Assembly (NCBI GenBank): GCA_902787715.1
Contig: CADAHQ010000002.1
Location: forward strand, 62,001 to 126,000
Origin: an uncultured Lachnospiraceae bacterium
Lineage (GTDB): Bacteria; Bacillota; Clostridia; Lachnospirales; Lachnospiraceae
DNA length: 64,000 nucleotides
Reading direction: 5' to 3'
Below the pieces are notes generated by a model. The model had not been told where the DNA came from. It made no database searches and saw nothing but the letters and a program-made list of their open reading frames with translations. Shown piece by piece: positions 43,572 through 52,223 of this stretch (its first letter is position 1; each line of letters opens with the position of its first letter). A program made the translations under genes and the position numbers.

Positions 43572-44465
43572 ATGAAGAGAAAAAACTTAGACAAACTCAC
43601 GATTTTTATGTTCTTGCTGCCGGCCCTGTTACTGTTTGTCGGTATTTTGGTGGCACCGCTGATCTCTTCCGCGTATAACAGTTTCTTTAACTGGAAGGGC
43701 TTCGGCAACAAGACGTACCTCGGATGGAAGAATTACAAAGACTTGTTTGGAGAGGAAGTGAAGTTCTCCAAGGCAATCTGGCATGCGTTGGAACTGGCAG
43801 GCTTGTCCGTGTTCATTCAGCTGCCGCTTTCCTTGTTACTTGCACTCCTGCTCGGTAGAGGAATTAAGGGAGAGAGATTTTTCCTTTCCGTTAATTTCAT
43901 GCCGGTATTGATTTCGACTGTAGTTATCGGTCAGCTGTGGAGGAAGATTTTCGACCCCGAAGGCCTTTTGAACGCATTGCTCCGTGTTACTAAGATTCTC
44001 GGTGAGAATGAAAGAAACATCCTGTGGCTTGCAGAAAAAGGAACCAACGGCAAGAGTCTTCTGCTTTTCGCCTGCTTTATCCCGATGCTGTGGCAGTATG
44101 TCGGCTACCATATGTTGCTGATGTACGCAGGCGTTAAGAGCGTGGATCCGTCCCTTCGCGAAGCTGCGAAGATCGACGGCGCTACGGATTGGCAGGTTGA
44201 CCGGTATGTTGTAATACCTTCCATGAAGCAGATCATTAAGGTCAGCGTTATCTTCGCTGTGACCGGTTCCCTGAAAGCCTACGACCTTATCGCCGTTTTG
44301 GCCGAAATCCGTACGGAGGCAGCAGCCGTTCCCAGCACCGTGCTCATGAACCGTATGTCTCTTTACGGACAGTATGGTATGGGTAGTGCGATTTCCGTAA
44401 TCCTGATCTTATTGTGCTTCTTCTTTGCGATCTTTATCGGCGCAGTCTTCAAAGAGAGGGAATAA
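43572..44465 (+). CDS. Sugar ABC transporter permease (MalF-like)
   Basis: 297 residues from the ATG at 43572 (AAGGAAGG upstream; an earlier frame start overlaps the hairpin). Six hydrophobic segments and the EAAxxxGA-type coupling motif EAAKIDGAT (about 200) are seen. It forms the channel with the permease 4 bases downstream. Confidence 0.93.
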   Translation: MKRKNLDKLTIFMFLLPALLLFVGILVAPLISSAYNSFFNWKGFGNKTYLGWKNYKDLFGEEVKFSKAIWHALELAGLSVFIQLPLSLLLALLLGRGIKGERFFLSVNFMPVLISTVVIGQLWRKIFDPEGLLNALLRVTKILGENERNILWLAEKGTNGKSLLLFACFIPMLWQYVGYHMLLMYAGVKSVDPSLREAAKIDGATDWQVDRYVVIPSMKQIIKVSVIFAVTGSLKAYDLIAVLAEIRTEAAAVPSTVLMNRMSLYGQYGMGSAISVILILLCFFFAIFIGAVFKERE

Positions 44466-44468
44466 AAC

Positions 44469-45347
44469 ATGGCAATGACAACAAGTAAAAGAAATGCTAT
44501 CAGCTCCTATCAGGTGCGGAAGAGCAGCAAAGCGCTTAATGTTATTATCTGGGTTTTCCTTGCTCTTTGGGCGGTAATCAACCTGTTCCCGTTGTACTGG
44601 ATGTTCACGTTCTCGTTGAAGGATAACGACCAGATTTTGCGCTCGAATCGGTTCGGTTTGCCGAGAGAATGGTTCTGGAGCAACTACCAGAAAGCCATGA
44701 AGGCCGGCAACATTCTGAACTACTTTAAGAACAGTATTATCATCACGTTGGTAGCAATCATCATCACGATTATGGCTGCCATGATGGCTTCCTACGCAAT
44801 GACTCGTATCGAGTGGCGCGGAAGCAGCATGATGAACAAGATTTTCATGCTCGGTATTACGATCCCGATTCAGGCTTCCATCATTCCGGTATACCTGGTT
44901 CTTTCGAAGCTTGAACTGCTTGATTCTTATGTCGCATTGATCGTGCCGTATTCGGCATTCTCATTGACAATGGCAATATTGATCTGTACGGGCTTTATGG
45001 ACCAGCTGCCGAAGGATTTGGACGAGGCTGCATACATCGACGGTTGCGGACGTACCCGCGTGTTCTTCAGCGTTATCGTTCCTTTGATGAAGCCGGCAGT
45101 TGCAACGACCAGCATCTACACATTCCTGCAGTGCTGGAACGAGCTCATGTTTGCACAGACATTCAATACCAAAAAAGAAATCATGACACTTCCCGCAGGT
45201 ATCCAGCAGCTCACCGGTTCCTACACTGTAGAGTGGGGTCCCATCGGTGCTGCACTTACCATTGCGACGTTCCCGACGATTTTCGTGTATATTCTTCTCT
45301 CCAGAAGAATTCAGGAAAGCTTCATCGCGGGCGCTATCAAGGGTTGA
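44469..45347 (+). CDS. Sugar ABC transporter permease (MalG-like)
   Basis: 292 residues, start 4 bases after the previous stop, with GAGAGGGA upstream. About six membrane segments, and the coupling motif EAAYIDGCG (about 187). The complete importer would be this, the MalF partner, the binding protein at 42239 and an ATPase encoded elsewhere. The terminator at 45386 ends the unit. Confidence 0.93.
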   Translation: MAMTTSKRNAISSYQVRKSSKALNVIIWVFLALWAVINLFPLYWMFTFSLKDNDQILRSNRFGLPREWFWSNYQKAMKAGNILNYFKNSIIITLVAIIITIMAAMMASYAMTRIEWRGSSMMNKIFMLGITIPIQASIIPVYLVLSKLELLDSYVALIVPYSAFSLTMAILICTGFMDQLPKDLDEAAYIDGCGRTRVFFSVIVPLMKPAVATTSIYTFLQCWNELMFAQTFNTKKEIMTLPAGIQQLTGSYTVEWGPIGAALTIATFPTIFVYILLSRRIQESFIAGAIKG

Positions 45348-45385
45348 TTTTCAACACTTGTCGAGGATTTTATATCGAACTTCAG

Positions 45386-45417
45386 GCACCGGTTGCTTAT
45401 GCAGCCGGTGCTTTTTT
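45386..45417 (+). terminator. Terminator of the sugar ABC operon
   Basis: An 11-bp GCACCGG..TTGC / GCAGCCGGTGC stem with TTAT loop and six T residues, 40 bases after the stop. Confidence 0.93.
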
Positions 45418-45559
45418 ATACATGCAAAAGTATACAAAAATAAGGGCGGATTTTTCGAAAGTTTGTATGGTCGGAACAGCCGAGATGTGCTATACTGTTA
45501 CCGACTTTATGCTTTCACTGAATCCGGCGGAAAGGTGGCCGGACGGAAAAGAGGATGTT

Positions 45560-48010
45560 ATGGTGATTAACAAAAAGGAATTTAAGAAGAGCGTGCAGGA
45601 CTACCTGAAGACCTTCTACCGCAGAACGGTGGAGGATGCTTCCCCGCAGCAGATTTACCAGGCCGTCGCCTTTGCGGTGAAGGACTATGTGGTGGATCGC
45701 TGGGCTGCGAGCCAGGCGGAATTCGAGAAGCAGGACGCGAAGACCGTTTACTACCTGTCCATGGAATTTTTGATGGGCCGCGCTCTCGGCAACAATATTA
45801 TCAACTTAAAGGCAAACAAGGAAATCCGCAAGGCTTTGGAGGAGCTCGGCCTCGACCTCGATGTGGTTGAGGATCAGGAGCCGGATGCAGCGCTCGGTAA
45901 CGGCGGTCTCGGCCGTCTGGCTGCATGCTTCCTGGACTCCCTGGCAACCCTCGGCTACCCCGCTTACGGCTGCGGTATTCGCTACAAATACGGTATGTTC
46001 AAGCAGGTCATCCGCGACGGCTACCAGGTGGAGAAGCCGGATGACTGGTTAAAGGAGGGCAACCCCTTTGAAATCAAGCGCCCCGAGTACGCCTGCGAAG
46101 TCAAATTCGGCGGCTACGTGCGGTACTCGAAGGACGAGAACGGACGGGAGCATTTTACGCAGGAGAATTACCAGTCGGTAATGGCGATTCCCTACGACCT
46201 TCCGATTGTGGGTTACGGCAACAACGTTGTTGACACCCTTCGCATCTGGGATGCGGAGGCCATCGACAACTTTAACCTGGAGAGCTTCGACCGCGGTGAC
46301 TACCACAAGGCGGTGGAGCAGCAGAACCTTGCGCGTCTGATCTGCGAGGTTTTGTATCCGAACGATAACCACTACGCAGGCAAGGAGCTTCGCCTGAAGC
46401 AGCAGTATTTCTTTGTTTCCGCCAGCGTACAGCGCGCGGTGAAGAAGTACATGTCCCGCCACGACGACATTCACGGCCTGCCGGAGAAGGTTGTCTTCCA
46501 GCTTAACGATACGCATCCGACCGTCACGGTGCCGGAGCTTATGCGCATCCTCATGGATGAGTACTATCTCTCCTGGGACGAGGCGTGGGACATCACGAAC
46601 CGCTGCTGCGCATACACGAATCACACCATCATGGCAGAGGCTCTCGAGAAATGGCCCATCGAGCTGTTCTCGCGTCTTCTTCCGCGTGTATACCAGATCG
46701 TTGAGGAAATCAACCGCCGTTTCGTAGCGCAGGTTTCCGAGCGCTATCCGAACGACTACGAGAAGATTCGCAAGATGGCTATCGTCATGGACGGCCAGGT
46801 GAGAATGGCGAACCTCGCCATTGTGGCTGGATTTTCCGTGAACGGTGTTGCGAGACTGCACACCGAGATCCTCAAGAAGGAGCAGCTCCGCGACTTCTAC
46901 GAGTTCTGGCCAGAGAAATTCAACAACAAGACTAACGGTATTACCCAGCGTCGCTTCCTTCTGCACGGCAACCCGCTGCTTGCAAACTGGGTGACCGGCA
47001 AGATCGGCGATGAGTGGATTACGAACCTTCCGCACATCGAGAAGCTTGCGGTTTACGCAGACGACGAGCGCTGCCGCCGCGAGTTCATGAACATCAAATA
47101 CAACAACAAACTGCGTCTTGTGGAATACATCAAGCAGCACAACGGCATCGATGTGGATCCCCGCTCGATCTTCGACGTGCAGGTTAAGCGTCTGCACGAG
47201 TACAAGAGACAGCTCCTCAACATTCTGCATGTGATGCATCTGTACAATCAGCTCCGCATGAATCCGGATATGGACTTCTATCCGAGAACCTTCATCTTCG
47301 GTGCGAAGGCAAGCGCCGGCTACCGCCGCGCGAAGGCCATCATCAAGCTCATCAACAGCGTGGCCGACGTGGTCAACAACGATAAGAGCATCAAGGGCAA
47401 GCTGAAGGTTGTATTTATCGAGAACTACCGCGTTTCCAACGCCGAGTGGATCTTCGCTGCCGCAGATGTTTCCGAGCAGATTTCCACCGCCAGCAAGGAG
47501 GCTTCCGGTACCGGCAACATGAAGTTCATGCTTAACGGTGCGGTGACCCTGGGTACGATGGACGGCGCGAACGTGGAGATCGTCGAGGAGGTCGGTGCGG
47601 ACAATGCATTTATCTTCGGCTTAAGCTCCGACGAGGTCATCAACTACGAGAACAACGGCGGCTACGATCCGCGCGAGATTTACAACACCGACCAGGACAT
47701 TCGTCTGGTGCTCACGCAGCTCGTAAACGGCTTCTATTCGCCGGAGGATCCGGAGCAGTTCCGCGAGCTTTACAACTCGCTTCTGGACCGCAACGGCGGC
47801 GAGCGTGCCGACCAGTACTTCATCCTCAAGGATTTCCGCTCCTACGAGGCAGCGCAGAAGCGCGTCGAGGAGGCGTACCGCGACGAGGACCGCTGGGCAA
47901 GAATGGCCATTCTCAATGTGGCCAAGTCCGGCAAATTCACCTCCGACCGTACCATTGAGGAGTATGTTCGCGACATCTGGCACCTTCAGAAGGTCACGGT
48001 AGAGCTGTAA
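45560..48010 (+). CDS. glgP: Glycogen/maltodextrin phosphorylase
   Basis: 816 residues from the ATG at 45560; the frame is open far upstream but crosses the terminator. It covers the GT35 family, with ALGNGGLGRLAACF (about 113-126), the PLP region EASGTGNMK (Lys655) and TMDGANVEI just after. It releases glucose-1-phosphate from alpha-1,4-glucan by phosphate. Whether it prefers glycogen or maltodextrin is not settled by sequence. Its place downstream of a sugar ABC transporter suits carbohydrate storage use. Confidence 0.96.
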   Translation: MVINKKEFKKSVQDYLKTFYRRTVEDASPQQIYQAVAFAVKDYVVDRWAASQAEFEKQDAKTVYYLSMEFLMGRALGNNIINLKANKEIRKALEELGLDLDVVEDQEPDAALGNGGLGRLAACFLDSLATLGYPAYGCGIRYKYGMFKQVIRDGYQVEKPDDWLKEGNPFEIKRPEYACEVKFGGYVRYSKDENGREHFTQENYQSVMAIPYDLPIVGYGNNVVDTLRIWDAEAIDNFNLESFDRGDYHKAVEQQNLARLICEVLYPNDNHYAGKELRLKQQYFFVSASVQRAVKKYMSRHDDIHGLPEKVVFQLNDTHPTVTVPELMRILMDEYYLSWDEAWDITNRCCAYTNHTIMAEALEKWPIELFSRLLPRVYQIVEEINRRFVAQVSERYPNDYEKIRKMAIVMDGQVRMANLAIVAGFSVNGVARLHTEILKKEQLRDFYEFWPEKFNNKTNGITQRRFLLHGNPLLANWVTGKIGDEWITNLPHIEKLAVYADDERCRREFMNIKYNNKLRLVEYIKQHNGIDVDPRSIFDVQVKRLHEYKRQLLNILHVMHLYNQLRMNPDMDFYPRTFIFGAKASAGYRRAKAIIKLINSVADVVNNDKSIKGKLKVVFIENYRVSNAEWIFAAADVSEQISTASKEASGTGNMKFMLNGAVTLGTMDGANVEIVEEVGADNAFIFGLSSDEVINYENNGGYDPREIYNTDQDIRLVLTQLVNGFYSPEDPEQFRELYNSLLDRNGGERADQYFILKDFRSYEAAQKRVEEAYRDEDRWARMAILNVAKSGKFTSDRTIEEYVRDIWHLQKVTVEL

Positions 48011-48030
48011 ACTGCAAAAAGAGTTTTTCA

Positions 48031-48060
48031 GGGCGCATCCGCTTGGGTGTGCCCTTTTTT
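48031..48060 (+). terminator. Terminator of glgP
   Basis: GGGCGCATCC / GGGTGTGCCC stem (with G-T pairs) with a GCTT loop and T tract, 20 bases after the stop. Confidence 0.85.
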
Positions 48061-48193
48061 GTTGCCCAGGGGGCGGGGAGTGCAGTGCCGCGAAGTTTTT
48101 TTGCATAGACAGCGCGCCGCGAAGGTTCCGGTTGCAAGTTGCGGCGCGGGCGGATATAATGAAAACAGACTGAAAACCAAGAGAGGAACGCGC

Positions 48194-49588
48194 ATGGAGA
48201 ACGTGATTGTCCGCATTCCTGCGGATGCGGAGAAAATCATTGCGATACTGGAGCAGGCGGGGTACGAAGCGTACGTCGTCGGCGGCTGCGTGCGCGATTC
48301 CGTGCTGGGAAGAGAGCCGGAGGACTGGGACATCACCACGTCGGCGTCGCCGGAGCAGGTGAAAGCGCTGTTCCCGCGCACGATTGATACCGGAATCGTC
48401 CACGGCACGGTGACCGTGATGCTGAATCACGTCGGCTACGAGGTGACGACGTACCGGGTGGACGGCGTCTACGAGGACGGGCGGCACCCAAAGAGCGTGA
48501 CGTTTACGAGAAGCCTGTCGGAGGACCTGCTGCGAAGAGACTTTACCATCAACGCCATGGCGTACAATCCGCGCACCGGGCTGGTGGATCTCTACGACGG
48601 AATCGGGGATCTGCACAGGGGCTGCATCCGCTGCGTGGGGAATCCGACGGAGCGGTTCTCGGAGGATGCCCTTCGCATCCTGCGGGCGCTTCGCTTTGCT
48701 TCGCAGCTTGATTTTGCGATTGCGGATGACACGCTTTCGGCGATGCAAAAGCTTGCACCGAAACTTTCCTTAGTCAGCGCGGAGCGCGTGCGTGTGGAGC
48801 TTGTGAAGCTCCTCGGAGGAAAGCGTCCGGACATGCTTATAACAGCCTTTGAGACGGGGGTTACGGATGTCATTCTACAGGAGTGGAATGCGATGATTAC
48901 TACATCTCAGGATAATCCGCACCATTTCTGCGACGTCGGCAGACACACGATTCGGACCATCGAGGCGATGCACAAAGAGCCCGAATATCTTACGGCAAAT
49001 GCCCACGAGCGGATGATTTACGACATGGCGATGCTTCTTCATGACGCGGGGAAGCCCATGTGTCGCACGGTGGGGGCGGACGGCAGGGAGCATTTCTACG
49101 GACATCCCGCGGCTTCCGCGGAGGTCGCTAAGAAGGTGCTTCGGAGACTGAAGTTTGACAACGATACCACGGCGCTTGTGACGCTTCTTGTGCGAAACCA
49201 CGACTGCCGCTTTGAGTTTAAACCGGATTGCGATTTTCCGAAGGTGATGCGGCACATCACAAGCCGTATCGGTTTGGAAAATATGCACTACCTCTTCCCG
49301 ATTATGCGGGCCGATATCGAGGGCCAGCATCCGGATTACCGCAAACGCGGGCTTGTCCGGGTGGCGCAGATGGAGGAGGAATACCGGAAGATCATCGAGA
49401 AGCAGCAGTGCGTGTCCATCCGCAACCTTGCGGTTTCCGGACGGGAGCTGATTGCCCTCGGTTACGCGCCGGGGCCGGCCCTCGGGGATGCCCTTTCGAG
49501 GCTTTTGCAGATTGTCCTGGACGACCCTTCCGCCAACACCGCGGAGCGGCTCTCGGAGCTTGCCGCGGAGTGGCTTTCGGAGGATTAG
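48194..49588 (+). CDS. cca: CCA tRNA nucleotidyltransferase
   Basis: 464 residues from the ATG at 48194 (GAGAGG upstream). The class II core has VGGCVRDSVLG (about 27-37), the catalytic DWD (about 44-46) and the RRDFTINAMAYN box (about 115-126). The HD domain (HDAGKP, about 292) follows. It adds or repairs the 3' CCA of tRNA, and the HD domain can remove phosphates. Monocistronic-looking, with a stem-loop AAAATGCG/CGCATTTT at 49624-49651 after it. Confidence 0.95.
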   Translation: MENVIVRIPADAEKIIAILEQAGYEAYVVGGCVRDSVLGREPEDWDITTSASPEQVKALFPRTIDTGIVHGTVTVMLNHVGYEVTTYRVDGVYEDGRHPKSVTFTRSLSEDLLRRDFTINAMAYNPRTGLVDLYDGIGDLHRGCIRCVGNPTERFSEDALRILRALRFASQLDFAIADDTLSAMQKLAPKLSLVSAERVRVELVKLLGGKRPDMLITAFETGVTDVILQEWNAMITTSQDNPHHFCDVGRHTIRTIEAMHKEPEYLTANAHERMIYDMAMLLHDAGKPMCRTVGADGREHFYGHPAASAEVAKKVLRRLKFDNDTTALVTLLVRNHDCRFEFKPDCDFPKVMRHITSRIGLENMHYLFPIMRADIEGQHPDYRKRGLVRVAQMEEEYRKIIEKQQCVSIRNLAVSGRELIALGYAPGPALGDALSRLLQIVLDDPSANTAERLSELAAEWLSED

Positions 49589-49623
49589 GCGGCGCGACCG
49601 GCGCGGGAATATGGAAATGTACG

Positions 49624-49670
49624 AAAATGCGTCGAAAAAGCGGCGCATTTTCCGTTTCTTCTTGCTTTTT
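49624..49670 (+). terminator. Terminator-like hairpin after cca
   Basis: Perfect 8-bp stem AAAATGCG / CGCATTTT with a 12-nt loop and a T-rich tail starting about 15 bases later. Its arms contain the AAATGC/GCATTT word that is frequent in this window. Confidence 0.5.
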
Positions 49671-49775
49671 TAATAAATTTACTGTAAAGTGTATATATTA
49701 AAGAGTGTGCTTTTTTACGGTAAAGCGGAAAAGCGGCGCTCGGTAAAATAACAAAGGCAAAACGAGGTGTTGCTT

Positions 49776-51335
49776 ATGAACTGGGAAGTCATTGCATTTA
49801 TCGTGTACTTTGTGTTGGTTATCGGTATCGGTGTCTATTTCTTTATCAAGTCGAGAACCGGCGGTGAGAAGGAATATTTCCTCGGCGGCCGCAGCGTGAG
49901 CGGTCCGGTGGCGGCGCTCTCGGCAGGCGCGTCGGACATGAGCGCGTGGGTTTTGATGGGCCTTCCCGGCGCCATTTATCTCGCGGGTATCAGCCAGATC
50001 TGGATCAGCGTCGGCTTGTTCGTCGGAACGCTGTTGGCGTGGGTGTTCGTGGCACCGAGACTTCGGACCTTCTCCATCGCGGCGAAGGATTCCATCACGA
50101 TTCCGCAGTACTTAAACAACCGTTTCCTGAGCAAAAACATTGCGCTTCAGGCGGTGTGCGCAGTCGTTTTCATCATTGTTTACTGCATCTATTCCGCATC
50201 GAGTATTTCTGCGTGCGGTGACTTGTTCCAGACGGTGTTTAACCTCTCGGCGGACGGCCGCAAGACGGCTATGGTCGGCGCCGCAATCATCATTGTTGCA
50301 TACACGTTCTTGGGCGGCTTCAACGCCGTGTGCTGGACGGACTTCTTCCAGGGCCTTCTGATGCTGGGCGCTCTGATGGTAGCTCCGATTGTGGCTGTAT
50401 TTGTCATGAAGGGCGCGGGCTTCATCGCTCCTACCATGACGCTCGGCGAGAACTACTACAACGCGCTGAGCTCCGGTAAGATGGACACCGCTTCGATTGT
50501 GACGATTTTAAGCGGTCTCGGCTGGGGCCTCGGCTACTTTGGTATGCCGCACATCCTTGTGCGCTACATGTCCATCCGCTCCAAGAAGGAGATGAAGCGC
50601 TCGCAGGTTATCGGCGTTTCGTGGACATTTTTGATTCTTGCCATGGCGACGGTTGTCGGTATCGTCGGCCGTCATTACCTCGGCGACCAGCTTGTCGGTG
50701 ATCCGGCAGCGGAAATCGCAAGCACCCAGCAGTTGACGTTTATCTTCATGGTTCGCGGTGTGTTCCCGGCAGCCCTTGCGGGCATTCTGCTTTCGGCAAT
50801 TCTCGCAGCGTCCATGAGTACTGCAGATTCGCAGCTGCTCACGTCGTCCTCGGCATTTTCCAGCGACATTTACAAGCCGCTTCGGAAAAATGCAAGTGAC
50901 AAGGAAATCATGTGGGCCGGACGTTTTGTGGTTGCATTTATCTGCGTTGTTGCACTTCTGATTGCTATGCTTGGTCAAAAGAGCATTATGGACCTTGTGG
51001 AAAATGCATGGGGCGCATTTGGCGCGGCTTTCGGCCCGGCGATCCTCCTGTCCCTGTACTGGAAGCGGTTTAACTACGCCGGCGCAATCAGCGGTATCCT
51101 TACCGGCTTTGTCGTTGACATCGGCTGGGCAATGGCGCGCGGCAGCATGATCATCGACAAGGCAAATGCAGTCCTTACCGGAAATCTCGGCGGCCTCTAT
51201 GAGATTATCCCCGGATTTATCGTAAGCCTTATCGTCTGCGTCATCGTTACGAAGTTGACGGCGAAGCCTGACGCAGAGGTTGAGAAGATGTTCGACGATG
51301 CGGTTGCCATGGTCGAAGTTGATACGGAAGAGTAG
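49776..51335 (+). CDS. putP: Sodium:solute symporter, PutP-type (proline)
   Basis: 519 residues from the ATG at 49776, with GAGGTG six bases upstream. About 12-13 membrane segments in SSS-family order: GGRSVSGPVAALSAGASDMSAW near the N-terminus and a GGFNAVCWTDFFQG segment at about 185-200, typical for PutP. It should co-transport proline or another solute with sodium. A short membrane-protein gene starts 10 bases after it. Confidence 0.9.
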   Translation: MNWEVIAFIVYFVLVIGIGVYFFIKSRTGGEKEYFLGGRSVSGPVAALSAGASDMSAWVLMGLPGAIYLAGISQIWISVGLFVGTLLAWVFVAPRLRTFSIAAKDSITIPQYLNNRFLSKNIALQAVCAVVFIIVYCIYSASSISACGDLFQTVFNLSADGRKTAMVGAAIIIVAYTFLGGFNAVCWTDFFQGLLMLGALMVAPIVAVFVMKGAGFIAPTMTLGENYYNALSSGKMDTASIVTILSGLGWGLGYFGMPHILVRYMSIRSKKEMKRSQVIGVSWTFLILAMATVVGIVGRHYLGDQLVGDPAAEIASTQQLTFIFMVRGVFPAALAGILLSAILAASMSTADSQLLTSSSAFSSDIYKPLRKNASDKEIMWAGRFVVAFICVVALLIAMLGQKSIMDLVENAWGAFGAAFGPAILLSLYWKRFNYAGAISGILTGFVVDIGWAMARGSMIIDKANAVLTGNLGGLYEIIPGFIVSLIVCVIVTKLTAKPDAEVEKMFDDAVAMVEVDTEE

Positions 51336-51345
51336 GTTTGGTTCT

Positions 51346-52161
51346 ATGATTTCTGAGAAATCAAAAAGTATCCGCCGACGGGCGGCGATGGTGCTCCTTA
51401 TCCTCGGAGCGTTGCTTCTGTGCGTGGACATCGGTATCCGCACGGGAATCGCGTATCCGGACTATGTGTTTGCGGAGAACGGCGCCGATCAGACGCAGCG
51501 GATGATTATTGAGGACGTGGTCGGAACGCGTCTGACAATCGATTTGGGTTCGGAGCTTTTCGGGTATCTGTGCCTGTTTGCATCGCTTCTTGTGGTGCTT
51601 ACGTACGCAAAGCCCGAGGTCTCCATGCAAAAAGAGATTAAGAAGCTTGCTTCGAAGTTCGGGTGGCTGATGCCCCGTGTGAACATCCGCTACATTGCGA
51701 TTCCCGCAGCGGGGGCGCTTCTGTATGTTGCGGCGCGGCTGTTGCCGTTTGTCACCAACGGAATCTACCGCTACGGTTCGGAGTACTTCATCAATTTCGG
51801 GCTTGTCCTCGTTGAGGCGGCGGCCCTTCTGTTCAGCACTTTATGCTTCCTTCGGGAGTGTGACCGGTTCCAGAATCACAAGGAGACGCAGTTCATCTAC
51901 CTCTTCCTGATTCTGTCGGTGATCTCGGGAATCCTGCGCGGCTTCGCTGCATTTTACGGGCTGAACGGAGTTTATGTGGCCTACATGATTATCAACACCG
52001 TCACCACCGTGGTGATGTGCATCACCATCATCCACTACGTTCGCACGGAGGAGATTGTGGAGGCACAGGCGGCAAATGCATCCGCAGAGGATTTCTTCGC
52101 GGAAGCTCCTGCCGGCGAGCCGGAGAAGAGCGGTGAATCGCCGATCTTCTTTAAAAACTGA
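51346..52161 (+). CDS. Multi-pass membrane protein, unknown
   Basis: 271 residues from ATG 51346, 10 bases after the putP stop and lacking a strong ribosome site. About six hydrophobic segments (about 14-30, 62-85, 110-130, 145-165, 180-205 and 210-230) and a charged C-terminus. Possibly co-transcribed with putP. No family recognised. Confidence 0.7.
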   Translation: MISEKSKSIRRRAAMVLLILGALLLCVDIGIRTGIAYPDYVFAENGADQTQRMIIEDVVGTRLTIDLGSELFGYLCLFASLLVVLTYAKPEVSMQKEIKKLASKFGWLMPRVNIRYIAIPAAGALLYVAARLLPFVTNGIYRYGSEYFINFGLVLVEAAALLFSTLCFLRECDRFQNHKETQFIYLFLILSVISGILRGFAAFYGLNGVYVAYMIINTVTTVVMCITIIHYVRTEEIVEAQAANASAEDFFAEAPAGEPEKSGESPIFFKN

Positions 52162-52223
52162 TCGTTTCCGAAGCGGCACGGTGCCGCCCGGAGAAGATAA
52201 CAAATGAATAAGGAGGTTTTGTT

